Source of the DNA: Halieaceae bacterium | GTDB lineage: Bacteria > Pseudomonadota > Gammaproteobacteria > Pseudomonadales > Halieaceae | Reading direction: 5' to 3' | Assembly (NCBI GenBank): GCA_011524755.1 | Contig: WTJR01000021.1 | Span: 19,570 to 41,720, forward strand | Length of the DNA stretch: 22,151 nt | Shown: one piece after another, positions 14,840 to 22,151 of the stretch | Layout: each line of letters begins with the position of its first letter | Position numbering within the stretch: the first letter of the stretch is position 1 | Program-made: the position numbers and the translations under genes | Notes under the pieces: generated by a model | Told to the model about the DNA's origin: nothing | Seen by the model: the letters and a program-made list of their open reading frames with translations, nothing else | Database searches by the model: none

Positions 14840-16417
14840 ATGTCAGAAAACGACAGCGCCATTAACGCGCGCCGCACATTCGCCATCATCTCTCACCCTG
14901 ACGCAGGTAAAACCACCATCACAGAGAAGCTTCTGTTGCTGGGGTCGGCCATTCAGGTAGCGGGTTCCGTGAAAGGAAAGCGTGGCCCGCACGCGACATC
15001 TGACTGGATGGCAATGGAGCAGGAGCGCGGCATTTCAGTCACGTCCTCGGTCATGCAATTTCCCTATCACAATCGCATGGTCAACCTCTTGGATACGCCG
15101 GGTCACGAAGACTTTTCGGAGGACACCTACCGCACGCTGACTGCGGTGGATTCCGCCCTGATGGTTGTCGATGGTGCAAAAGGGGTAGAGGACAGAACCA
15201 TTAAGTTAATGAATGTCTGTCGACTGCGTGATACCCCGATCATAGGCTTTGTAAATAAATTGGACCGCGATATTCGCGATGCCATTGAGTTGCTCGACGA
15301 AATCGAGGAAGTGTTGAAGATCGAGGCAGCGCCAATTAACTGGCCTATTGGCATGGGTAAGTTTTTCAAGGGTGTTTACAACCTGTATACGGACACCATT
15401 CACTGCTATGAGCAAGGTCATGGACAGGTACTGCCGCCTGATCGACGCATTTCTGGGCTTGAATCCGACGAGGCGCGTGACTTGCTGGGAGACGAATACG
15501 ATGACTTTTGCGATGAGATTGAACTTGTTCGTGGTGCCAGTCACACCTTTGACAAGGCGCTTTTTCTAGAGGGAAAGCAAACCCCCGTATTCTTCGGAAC
15601 CGCACTGGGTAATTTTGGTGTCAGGGAAATGCTGGATGATTTTGTTGAGTGGGCACCTGAGCCGCAATTGAGAACTACGCAGTCGCGGGATGTTGTGCCC
15701 ACTGAAGCCGAATTTTCCGGCTTCGTGTTTAAAATTCAGGCCAACATGGATCCCAAGCATCGCGACCGCATCGCTTTTGTTCGCGTCTGTTCAGGGCGCT
15801 ACGAAAAAGGCATGAAAATGCGCCATGTCCGAATCGACAAAGACATCAGAATTGCGGACGCAGTATCGTTTAAAGCTGGTGAGCGCGAATTGGTCGAGTC
15901 CGCCGTAGCGGGCGACATCATTGGTCTTCACAATCACGGCACGATCCAGATCGGGGATACATTTACGTCGGGAGAAGCACTGCAATTTACGGGTATTCCG
16001 CATTTTGCCCCCGAACTCTTCCGCAAGATCCGGTTATCGGATCCCATGAAGATGAAAGCCTTACAAAAGGGCTTACAACAGTTGTCAGAAGAGGGCTCGA
16101 CCCAGGTTTTTTCGCCGCTCAACACAACAGATCTGATCGTTGGTGCGGTAGGGCAGTTGCAGTTTGATGTCGTTGCTCACCGGCTGAAGGATGAATATAA
16201 GGTGGACGCCATCTACGAGCCGGTCAGTATCTACACCGCTCGATGGTTGGACGCGGAAGACCCGAGAAAGTTAGAAGAGTTCCGCAAGAAGGCTGCTGAT
16301 CACCTGTCTGAGGATGGTGGTGGCTATCTAACCTACCTCGCGCCAACGCGAGTCAATCTATCGCTGATGCAAGAGCGCTGGCCCGACATCCGCTTTAGAG
16401 AGACCCGAGAGCATTGA
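14840..16417 (+). CDS. prfC: Peptide chain release factor 3
   Basis: Translational GTPase that removes RF1 or RF2 from the ribosome after termination. It has 525 residues (E. coli 529). G-domain motifs: P-loop SHPDAGKTT (18-26), switch segment GISVTSS (64-70), DTPGHEDFSEDT (85-96) and NKLDRD (139-144). Domain 2 and the RF3-specific C-terminal domain follow (VGAVGQLQFDVVAHRL). GGAGG lies about six bases before the ATG. The gene converges on gpx with only seven bases between the stops and no terminator-like structure between them. Confidence 0.97.
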   Translation: MSENDSAINARRTFAIISHPDAGKTTITEKLLLLGSAIQVAGSVKGKRGPHATSDWMAMEQERGISVTSSVMQFPYHNRMVNLLDTPGHEDFSEDTYRTLTAVDSALMVVDGAKGVEDRTIKLMNVCRLRDTPIIGFVNKLDRDIRDAIELLDEIEEVLKIEAAPINWPIGMGKFFKGVYNLYTDTIHCYEQGHGQVLPPDRRISGLESDEARDLLGDEYDDFCDEIELVRGASHTFDKALFLEGKQTPVFFGTALGNFGVREMLDDFVEWAPEPQLRTTQSRDVVPTEAEFSGFVFKIQANMDPKHRDRIAFVRVCSGRYEKGMKMRHVRIDKDIRIADAVSFKAGERELVESAVAGDIIGLHNHGTIQIGDTFTSGEALQFTGIPHFAPELFRKIRLSDPMKMKALQKGLQQLSEEGSTQVFSPLNTTDLIVGAVGQLQFDVVAHRLKDEYKVDAIYEPVSIYTARWLDAEDPRKLEEFRKKAADHLSEDGGGYLTYLAPTRVNLSLMQERWPDIRFRETREH

Positions 16418-16424
16418 TTGCGCG

Positions 16425-16904
16425 TTACAGAAGCGCTTTGATTTCTTGTGCTATGTCAGCGGGCTTCTTTTGAGACCCAAATCGAGCGACAACCTCACCC
16501 TCGCGATTGACGAGGAATTTTGTGAAGTTCCATTTGATGCGCTCGGTTCCCATGATGCCTTTCACAGAGGACTTCAGATGCTTGTATAGCGGATGGGTCC
16601 CGTCACCGTTGACTTCAATCTTCTCGAATAATGGGAAGCTGGTCTTAAAGCGCGTCTCACAAAACTCGACAATTTCTTCAGTGCTACCGGGCTCCTGAGC
16701 CCCGAACTGGTTACACGGGAAAGCCAGTACTGAGAAACCGGCGTCTTTGTGATCTTGGTAAAGCTTCTCGAGCCCCTCGTATTGGGGGGTGAAGCCGCAC
16801 TTCGACGCTGTATTTACCACCAGAAGGACTTGTCCTTTGTAGTCCGATAACGAGGCTTCGGTACCGTTAGCGAGCGTGGCTGAATAATCATAAACGTTGG
16901 ACAT
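16425..16904 (-). CDS. gpx: Glutathione peroxidase family (thiol peroxidase)
   Basis: Reduces hydrogen or organic peroxides with glutathione or thioredoxin. I start at ATG 16904 because AAGGA lies eight bases upstream; the frame also opens at a TTG 30 bases earlier without support. The 159 residues show NTASKCGFTPQYEGL with peroxidatic Cys36 (cysteine, not selenocysteine), FPCNQFGAQEPG and IKWNFTKFLV, which supply the Gln and Trp/Asn of the catalytic tetrad. There is no signal peptide, so it is cytoplasmic. It follows the glutamine-synthetase-like gene by 36 bases and may share its transcript. Electron donor and substrate cannot be read from sequence. Confidence 0.94.
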   Translation of the reverse strand: MSNVYDYSATLANGTEASLSDYKGQVLLVVNTASKCGFTPQYEGLEKLYQDHKDAGFSVLAFPCNQFGAQEPGSTEEIVEFCETRFKTSFPLFEKIEVNGDGTHPLYKHLKSSVKGIMGTERIKWNFTKFLVNREGEVVARFGSQKKPADIAQEIKALL

Positions 16905-16940
16905 TGCGGGCTTCCTTGAAACAACGGGCCGCAAAGGAAA

Positions 16941-18281
16941 CTACATTCTCAGATAAGTTTCCAGTTCGAATTCGGTGACGCGCTTGGCGAACTCGTTCCA
17001 CTCTTGCACTTTCGTTGCTAAAAACAGCGTTTTGAACTCGCCCGTCAGATAGCTTGATAAAACGTCCGACTTATCGAAGACCGATATGGCCTCATCCATG
17101 GTCGTAGGTAGGGCAGGTGCATCGATCTCCTGATCCCAAGCATTTCCCTCGATAGGGTCTGGCGGTGACAGTGTGTTCTCGATGCCGTGCCAAATCCCGG
17201 CCAGCACGGCGGCTAACACCAGATAGGGGTTGGCGTCGGCCCCGGCCACCCGATGCTCAATGCGGCGGGCTGCGCTTGGGCTCTCGGGAATACGAATGGC
17301 CGTGGTTCTATTGTCGTAACCCCAAGCAGATTCGGTTGGTGCATGATTGCCCGGTTGAAATCGCCGGTAGGCATTGAAACTGGGTGCGAACAGAAGCATG
17401 GAAGCGGGCAGCAATTCCAAGCATCCAGCAACTGCGTAACGTAATAGGTCAGAGCCTTCCTCACCGCCATCATCGAAGACATTGGTTCCGTTTTCGTCGA
17501 GCAGACTGCAGTGCACATGCAACCCATTACCAGCCTCATCATCAATGGGCTTTGGCATAAAGCTGGCGACAAAGCCGTGGCGCGCCGAAACCGCTCGGAT
17601 GGTGCGCTGCATTCTGATCACTTGATCCGCGAGGAGCATGACATCATCACTGTGTGCCACATTGATTTCGAACTGGCTGGGGGCTGATTCTTTGATAATG
17701 CCCTCGTAGGGGAGGTCCTGGGTATCAAATGCCTGTCGCAATGCTTCGAGTAGCGGGCCGTGGTAATCGAGTTCGCTGAGGGCGTATAAGTTGCCGCCCA
17801 CGGCATTTTGATCTCGAAGTGCTGTGCCAATGGCTTCATTGGTTTCTGGCTTTGGAAGCAAGCTGAACTCGAGCTCGACAGCCATACATGGCTTGAGTTC
17901 TTTCTCGGTGAATCGGGTTACCAGTGCCTGTAGCACCTGCCGGGGGTCCCCCATGTACGGACTTCCGTCCTTATCGAACATGCTGAGCAACACCTGAGCC
18001 TGGTCCACACCGCGCTCAGTCAGCAGGGGTCGAAGCGAACCCTCGACCAAGTGGCAGTATCCGTCGATATCGCCATTGGCGTGAGCCAGCGCAGGAATAT
18101 CACGACCCCACACGTCGAGCCCCAGCGCTGACTTAGGGAGCTTGAGGCCCTGCTTCTCGATCGTGTCGAGTTTTTGCACGGGCAGCCACTTTCCGCGCGC
18201 GATCCCGTTGCAGTCGGTGATCAGCGCTTCGACCATAGTGATGTCCGGATAGGCGTTGAGAAATTGTCTTGTCGACTGCAC
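16941..18281 (-). CDS. Glutamine synthetase family protein, probably gamma-glutamylpolyamine synthetase (PuuA/SpuI-like)
   Basis: Likely ATP-dependent ligase that joins glutamate to an amine such as putrescine, starting polyamine breakdown. The 446 residues have the glutamine-synthetase fold: beta-grasp N-terminus (about 12-110), then the catalytic barrel with AVELEFSLL (Glu136, Glu138), SQFEINV (Glu205), NGLHVHCSL (His255), NAYRRF (303-308) and RRIEHRVAGADANPYL (339-354). The adenylylation-site tyrosine segment of GlnA I is not seen, and length and style fit PuuA/SpuI rather than housekeeping GlnA. The start is GTG (18281) with only a weak ribosome site. A LuxR-type regulator lies upstream on the same strand. 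No other polyamine genes are in the window, so the substrate is inferred. Confidence 0.85.
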   Translation of the reverse strand: MQSTRQFLNAYPDITMVEALITDCNGIARGKWLPVQKLDTIEKQGLKLPKSALGLDVWGRDIPALAHANGDIDGYCHLVEGSLRPLLTERGVDQAQVLLSMFDKDGSPYMGDPRQVLQALVTRFTEKELKPCMAVELEFSLLPKPETNEAIGTALRDQNAVGGNLYALSELDYHGPLLEALRQAFDTQDLPYEGIIKESAPSQFEINVAHSDDVMLLADQVIRMQRTIRAVSARHGFVASFMPKPIDDEAGNGLHVHCSLLDENGTNVFDDGGEEGSDLLRYAVAGCLELLPASMLLFAPSFNAYRRFQPGNHAPTESAWGYDNRTTAIRIPESPSAARRIEHRVAGADANPYLVLAAVLAGIWHGIENTLSPPDPIEGNAWDQEIDAPALPTTMDEAISVFDKSDVLSSYLTGEFKTLFLATKVQEWNEFAKRVTEFELETYLRM

Positions 18282-18338
18282 AACCTAGACTCGTTTAGGG
18301 TAAGCCCAAATGGTGGGTCGTCGCGCGCGCGCGCTCAA

Positions 18339-18375
18339 TGACCAAGCTGGGGCAATCGATACCTTAGCTGGGTCA
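18339..18375. promoter_or_regulatory. 37-bp imperfect palindrome between regulator and ligase genes
   Basis: The segment runs from TGACCAAGCTGGGG to CCTTAGCTGGGTCA. Both ends read TGACC/GGTCA and inner AGCT blocks mirror each other; about 12 of 18 positions per half are symmetric. It lies six bases after the LuxR-type gene and about 58 bases before the ligase start. No T-tract follows, which argues against a terminator. An operator for the neighbouring regulator is a guess. Confidence 0.4.
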
Positions 18376-18381
18376 GTCTCA

Positions 18382-19218
18382 TCAATTCATATAGATTTTT
18401 AGCGGATCCTCGCCCTTCGCCTGTGCGACGTAGGGGATGGCGTTGATAAAGAGCGCAAAGAGATCGGCCTGACTGTTGACGTCGAGTTTCTTGTAGATCG
18501 ACTTTCTGTGACGACGAACGGTCTCAAGTGAAATGTCGAGTTTTTCAGCGCTGGTGTCCGCGCCATAACCTCGGAGTAGTAGCTCCAAGACTTCTTGCTC
18601 CCTGTCGCTTACATAACTTGACCCGAATGACTCAAAGCCCTGTTGAATATGATGGTCGACACCGGGTTGCAACAGATTGCTCTCTACAAATTCTTCCCGC
18701 CGCGTATGAAGGTCAATCAGTTCTGCAATGACCTGACTGATACTGTAGAGCCAGTTGTACTCGTCCTCACTGAATTCGCCTTGGTTCTCAAGGCGCATGA
18801 GGCTGATATTAACCACACTGCCATCGCCGAGACGGGTGACAATGATGGCCTCATCAACGGTGCCCGTGCTGGCGTAGTAGTTTTGATGGTAACTACTATC
18901 CTCGAAATCACCGGTGACCAGCCGTGAAAGGCGGTAGCAGTTATTGCGAGGGGAGTTCAGCGAGATCTTAAAAAAAGGATCTTCGCGATAGGGCCCTTCT
19001 AAGTACTCGTCAACTTGAGAGCCGTAGGCTTCTTTTGGGATTTTGTGATCGAGCAGCTTTGGCGGGAGGTCCCGGTGATAGAGCCACGCCTGTGGAAAGG
19101 CCACTGGTACTTGCGCCTCAATGGCGGCGAATACCTGCTGGAAAAAAATAGGCTCGCCAACATGCGCAATGATGTTGGCAAGATCTGTATTCCAACGTTG
19201 AAAGGCATTTGTATCCAC
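18382..19218 (-). CDS. LuxR/GerE-type HTH transcriptional regulator
   Basis: Cytoplasmic DNA-binding regulator of unknown signal, 278 residues. The C-terminal GerE helix-turn-helix (about 203-258) is clear: SDREQEVLELLLRGYG, then ISLETVRRHRKSIYKKLDV. Residues 1-190 form an alpha/beta region without a motif I can name; it could be a GAF-like sensor. I see no classic autoinducer-domain signature and no receiver domain. The start is GTG at 19218 with GGAG ten bases upstream. It lies 107 bases after proS on the same strand and 100 bases before the glutamine-synthetase-like gene, the likely target. The recognition helix is basic (RRHRKS). Confidence 0.88.
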   Translation of the reverse strand: MDTNAFQRWNTDLANIIAHVGEPIFFQQVFAAIEAQVPVAFPQAWLYHRDLPPKLLDHKIPKEAYGSQVDEYLEGPYREDPFFKISLNSPRNNCYRLSRLVTGDFEDSSYHQNYYASTGTVDEAIIVTRLGDGSVVNISLMRLENQGEFSEDEYNWLYSISQVIAELIDLHTRREEFVESNLLQPGVDHHIQQGFESFGSSYVSDREQEVLELLLRGYGADTSAEKLDISLETVRRHRKSIYKKLDVNSQADLFALFINAIPYVAQAKGEDPLKIYMN

Positions 19219-19325
19219 GGGTTTTGACGCTCCGTTTCCGATTTGGCCTGACTAAGGGTGTAGCGTTTCCCCTCGCAGGTCAATCGACCGCAGAGGCAGG
19301 TTGCTTTTGGGTCTTTCAGCTCGCG

Positions 19326-21032
19326 CTAGCCACTCACGCGCCCTGCAAGGTGCTGGGCTGCGTCCGCAATGGCAACCCGTGTAGCCTCTGCTTCTCTTCG
19401 ACCTTGTATCTCAACGACGCCATCGGCCAGCGATCGCTCTCCCACGGTGACCCGTAAAGGGATACCGATGAGCTCGCAATCGGCGAACTTCACACCCGGT
19501 CTTTCTTTACGATCATCCATGGCAACATTGACGCCGCGGGCCTTTAGGTCTGCATACAATGCCTCGGTGGCCTCAGCGACAGTCTCAGACTTATCCATGC
19601 CAAGAGGGATAAGAACGACTGAGAAGGGCGCCATGGCTTCGGGCCAGATGATGCCGTTCTCATCATTATTTTGCTCGATAGCGGCTGCCACAATCCGCGT
19701 GATACCTATTCCGTAGCACCCCATACTCATGGGAACCGATTTGCCATTTTGGTCGAGGACTTCCGCGCGCATGGCTTCGGAGTACTTGGTACCGAGCTGG
19801 AAAATGTGGCCGACCTCGATACCACGCTTAATTTCAACCTGCCCCTTGCCACAAGGGCTGGGGTCACCCGCGGCGACAGTTCGCAAGTCGGCGACTTCAA
19901 ATGTGGTGATATCCCGATGCCAGTTCACACCTCTTAAGTGCTTGTCGTCTTCATTGGCGCCACAGACGAAGTTGCTGAGTACTGATGCGGCTCGGTCAAC
20001 GACGATGCGTACATCGAGTCCCACAGGTCCCAGAGATCCAAAGGATGCCCCCGTCGCTGCTTTGACCGCCTCTTCTTGAGCCATCTTGAGTGGTTGGCTC
20101 ATGCCAGGGAGTTTCTCGGCTTTGATTTGATTGAGCTGATGATCGCCACGCAAGACAAGTGCCACTAGCTCGCCGTCCTCGCCTTCGACAAACAATGTCT
20201 TGATGGATGCGCTTGCGGCAACGCCATACTTCTTCTCGAGTGCATCGATAGTCTTTGTATCGGGCGTGTCGAACACTGTCATTGGCTCGGGTTCTGCTGG
20301 AACTGCATCGGGTGTCAGCGCCTCAGCCAGCTCAACATTGGCAGCGAAATCACTCTCTGTAGAGAAGGCAATATCGTCTTCTCCTGAATCAGCCAAGACA
20401 TGGAACTCGTGGGAGTGACTTCCGCCAATTGAGCCTGTGTCGGCCTCAACGGGGCGATAGTCCAAGCCAAGCCTGTCAAAAATGGTCGAGTAAGCCTCGT
20501 GCATTCGCCAGTAGGTTTTCTCAAGCGACGCATGGTCCTCGTGGAATGAGTAGGCATCTTTCATTACGAACTCGCGCGAGCGCATGACACCAAACCGCGG
20601 GCGAATTTCGTCTCTGAACTTCGTTTGAATTTGGAAATAGTTAATGGGTAAGCGCTTATAACTTTTGATTTCCGACTTGGCCAATTCCGTAATGACTTCC
20701 TCGTGAGTCGGACCCAGGCAGAAATCGCGCTCATGCCGATCCTTTAGACGCGCCAGCTCGGGACCATACTGCTCCCAACGGCCCGATTCCTGCCACAGTT
20801 CGGCAGGCTGAACGACAGGCATGGCCACCTCGACGGCACCCGCATTTTCCATTTCTTCCCGAACCACACGCTCGACGTTTCTGACGACTTTCAATCCCAA
20901 TGGCATCCAGGTGTAGATGCCTGCAGCGATGCGCTTGATAAGGCCTGCGCGGAGCATGAGCTGGTGGCTGATCACCTCTGCATCTGCTGGTGTTTCCTTG
21001 GTGGTCGAGATGGGAAAATTTGAAAATCGCAT
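19326..21032 (-). CDS. proS: Prolyl-tRNA synthetase (bacterial type with editing domain)
   Basis: Class II synthetase that charges tRNA-Pro and edits mischarged Ala-tRNA. The start is ATG 21032, with AGGA seven bases upstream; a TTG one codon earlier sits too close to that site. It has 568 residues (E. coli 572). Visible: N-terminal TTKETPADAEVISHQL, the class II PTHEEVIT (108-115), motif 2 FRDEIRPRFGVMRSREF (139-155), the YbaK-like insertion/editing domain (about 220-405), motif 3 GCYGIGITRIVAAAI, and a C-terminal anticodon-binding domain. It diverges from the HU-like gene across 255 bases. Confidence 0.97.
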   Translation of the reverse strand: MRFSNFPISTTKETPADAEVISHQLMLRAGLIKRIAAGIYTWMPLGLKVVRNVERVVREEMENAGAVEVAMPVVQPAELWQESGRWEQYGPELARLKDRHERDFCLGPTHEEVITELAKSEIKSYKRLPINYFQIQTKFRDEIRPRFGVMRSREFVMKDAYSFHEDHASLEKTYWRMHEAYSTIFDRLGLDYRPVEADTGSIGGSHSHEFHVLADSGEDDIAFSTESDFAANVELAEALTPDAVPAEPEPMTVFDTPDTKTIDALEKKYGVAASASIKTLFVEGEDGELVALVLRGDHQLNQIKAEKLPGMSQPLKMAQEEAVKAATGASFGSLGPVGLDVRIVVDRAASVLSNFVCGANEDDKHLRGVNWHRDITTFEVADLRTVAAGDPSPCGKGQVEIKRGIEVGHIFQLGTKYSEAMRAEVLDQNGKSVPMSMGCYGIGITRIVAAAIEQNNDENGIIWPEAMAPFSVVLIPLGMDKSETVAEATEALYADLKARGVNVAMDDRKERPGVKFADCELIGIPLRVTVGERSLADGVVEIQGRREAEATRVAIADAAQHLAGRVSG

Positions 21033-21087
21033 CAAGGTTTCCTATGAGTACATGAAGCGTAAAAGTTGCTGTGAGGCGTAGCGGCGC

Positions 21088-21093
21088 AGTGTA
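21088..21093 (-). promoter_or_regulatory. Candidate -10 of proS
   Basis: Minus-strand TACACT (4/6 match), preceded by TTTTGA, lies about 56 bases before the proS start. The -35 region is poor. It is the best hexamer in the stretch that transcription of proS must use. Confidence 0.3.
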
Positions 21094-21196
21094 TCAAAAC
21101 TGGGTTTTTAGGTCGCTAGGTAACAATTCACCCATCTCGTGTACATCTCTCATGTATCTTCAAAGCGGATGAGTGGTTGGGTACCTTTTGAGACGG

Positions 21197-21225
21197 TTGT
21201 CAGCCATCGGATCGCTGTCTATTCT
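21197..21225 (+). promoter_or_regulatory. Sigma70 promoter of the HU-like gene
   Basis: TTGTCA (21197-21202, 5/6) and TATTCT (21220-21225, 4/6) are separated by exactly 17 bases. Transcription would start near 21232, giving a leader of about 55 bases before the GTG start. This is the best complete promoter match in the window. Confidence 0.6.
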
Positions 21226-21287
21226 AGCCACCCCATGGAGCTACAGCGGACGCGGAGAGATCCTTAAGCGAATTCGGAGAGAAGAGC

Positions 21288-21644
21288 GTGCAAGCCGAAA
21301 AAATGAAGACCAAAAAAGGCAAGAAAAAGAAGCAAACAGCGGGGCTTTCAAAGCGAGATTTGCATCGGGCGATTTCGGAGAGAACCGGTCTCAGCAAGAA
21401 GCGCGTGACCGAGGTTTTTGCTGCGCTCGAGGACGTGCTTGCAGATCAAATGAAAACCGACGGCGCGGGCGAATTTACGTTGCCCGGACTGGCCAAGTTC
21501 ACAACAGCCACGCGTCCAGCCGTGAAAGCCCGCAAAGGTATCAATCCCTTTACCGGTGAAGAGACGGTATTTGCGGCCCGACCCGAGTCAAGAACAGTAA
21601 AAATTCGCGCGCTGAAGAAACTGAAAGGCTTCGCTAACTCGTAA
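21288..21644 (+). CDS. HU/IHF-family DNA-binding protein with lysine-rich N-terminal tail
   Basis: Probable nucleoid-associated DNA-bending protein. The 118 residues are longer than HU (about 90). The extra part is an N-terminal tail with eight lysines among residues 5-15. The HU fold follows: LSKRDLHRAISERTG, then GAGEFTLPGLAKF, and the DNA-gripping arm with NPFTGE (86-91). The C-terminus adds ALKKLKGFANS. I choose GTG 21288 because GGAG lies eight bases upstream; ATG 21303 would keep most of the tail but has no ribosome site. Its closest annotation is simply HU-family protein; function beyond DNA binding is unknown. Confidence 0.88.
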   Translation: MQAEKMKTKKGKKKKQTAGLSKRDLHRAISERTGLSKKRVTEVFAALEDVLADQMKTDGAGEFTLPGLAKFTTATRPAVKARKGINPFTGEETVFAARPESRTVKIRALKKLKGFANS

Positions 21645-21670
21645 TAAACCCCATTGAGCGAGTAATGCCA

Positions 21671-21699
21671 TTAACCTCGCGCCCCGATTAGTGTAATCT
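21671..21699 (+). promoter_or_regulatory. Weak candidate promoter for fmdB-aspS
   Basis: TTAACC (4/6) is followed 17 bases later by TAATCT; an overlapping TGTAAT (5/6) has 15-base spacing. It lies 58 bases before fmdB. A GC-rich inverted repeat (CTCCGC at 21706-21711, GCGGAG at 21722-21727) lies in the leader without a T-tract. Confidence 0.3.
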
Positions 21700-21756
21700 C
21701 TCGCGCTCCGCGCGGTAGGGTGCGGAGTTCGGTTCGTCATCTTTGAGAATGTTCGC

Positions 21757-22032
21757 ATGCCAATTTACGAGTACGTATGTGGTGCCTGCGGTAACGCGCA
21801 TGAGGCACTGCAGAAAATATCAGATGCCCCGCTGACGGATTGTCCGGCATGCGGCCAATCGTCCTTGAAGAAAAAAGTATCAGCGCCTGCGTTCAGGCTC
21901 GCGGGATCAGGTTGGTACGAAACCGATTTTAAAACGGGTGCGAAGAAAAATTTAGCCAATGACTCGAAATCTGACTCGAGCGGCGCTTCGGCATCTGCAA
22001 CGCCTGCCTCCTCAACAACATCGTCAGATTAG
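21757..22032 (+). CDS. FmdB-family zinc ribbon protein
   Basis: Small putative regulatory or metal-binding protein of unknown role. The 91 residues start with the FmdB signature MPIYEYVCGACG and hold one zinc ribbon with C8-GA-C11 and C29-PA-C32. SGWYETDFK (about 51-59) is also typical. The last 25 residues are rich in Ser, Ala and Thr and probably disordered. It sits 39 bases before aspS, a conserved order in pseudomonads and relatives, and the two are likely cotranscribed. Confidence 0.92.
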   Translation: MPIYEYVCGACGNAHEALQKISDAPLTDCPACGQSSLKKKVSAPAFRLAGSGWYETDFKTGAKKNLANDSKSDSSGASASATPASSTTSSD

Positions 22033-22071
22033 TGCTGGGGAAGACAGGAAGAGGATAGATAAAGAGTACTG

Positions 22072-22151
22072 ATGCGGACACATTATTGTGGTGCTACAAA
22101 GGATGTCGCTGTTGGCGAAACGGTCACTATCTGCGGTTGGGTAGACCGGCG
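22072..22151 (+). CDS. aspS: Aspartyl-tRNA synthetase (first 26 codons)
   Basis: Class II synthetase that charges tRNA-Asp. Only the start of the OB-fold anticodon-binding domain is inside the window: MRTHYCGATKDVAVG, then TVTICGWVDRR, a near match to bacterial AspRS N-termini. The ATG is preceded by AAGAGTACTG. The position after fmdB supports the call. Whether the enzyme is discriminating or non-discriminating cannot be judged from this fragment. Confidence 0.92.
   Translation, partial: MRTHYCGATKDVAVGETVTICGWVDR

Noticed and set aside
18999..19283. Minus-strand frame in the proS-regulator gap encoding cysteine-rich peptide (CLCG...TCEG)
   Set aside because: It looked like a small metal-binding remnant, but it has no supported start, overlaps the regulator gene out of frame, and continues as nonsense.
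21706..21727. CTCCGC/GCGGAG repeat before fmdB as terminator or riboswitch
   Set aside because: No T-tract, no recognisable riboswitch core, ten-base loop; kept only as a note under the fmdB promoter.
1..22151. Search for tRNA, rRNA, CRISPR arrays, insertion sequences and prophage genes
   Set aside because: None seen by eye: no spaced direct repeats, no transposase or integrase motifs, no cloverleaf-like sequences in the gaps.

Overview
The window is a compact chromosomal segment of a gammaproteobacterium. Gene density is high, gaps are short, and I see no RNA gene, CRISPR array, transposase or prophage gene. The gene order from proA through nadD, rsfS, rlmH, mrdA, rodA, mltB, rlpA, dacA and ybeD to lipB, the nrdA with two ATP-cones, and fmdB directly before aspS all resemble Pseudomonas and its marine relatives. 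A marine Cellvibrionales-type organism (OM60/Halieaceae-like) is my best guess. That is inference from gene order and protein style, not a database result.

Layout. (1) 1-1256, minus strand: N-terminal 418 codons of class Ia ribonucleotide reductase nrdA, cut by the window edge. Its control region (1331-1426) carries a candidate sigma70 promoter, two NrdR-like boxes 32 bp apart with one over the -10, and a perfect DnaA box. (2) 1588-3690, minus: the arginine pair argD-argF. (3) 3801-4998: an iron block with the CGFS glutaredoxin grxD (plus), then bacterioferritin bfr and its ferredoxin bfd (minus), each of the last two preceded by a Fur-box-like site. (4) 5089-14790, plus: an almost unbroken run proA-nadD-rsfS-rlmH-mrdA-rodA-mltB-rlpA-dacA-ybeD-lipB. 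It links proline and NAD synthesis, ribosome maturation, the elongation peptidoglycan machine (PBP2/RodA), murein-cleaving enzymes and lipoate attachment. Overlapping start and stop codons suggest translational coupling. (5) 14840-16417: prfC, where lipA might be expected. (6) 16425-19218, minus: glutathione peroxidase, a glutamine-synthetase-like gamma-glutamylpolyamine ligase, and a LuxR/GerE-type regulator. A 37-bp imperfect palindrome lies between regulator and ligase. (7) proS (minus) diverges from an HU-like DNA-binding gene (plus), followed by fmdB and the first 80 bases of aspS.

The content is mostly housekeeping. The least ordinary items are the LuxR/ligase module with its palindrome, the layered nrdA control region, the paired Fur sites with a possibly leaderless bfd, and the lysine-tailed HU-like protein. 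I found no convincing new multi-gene system.
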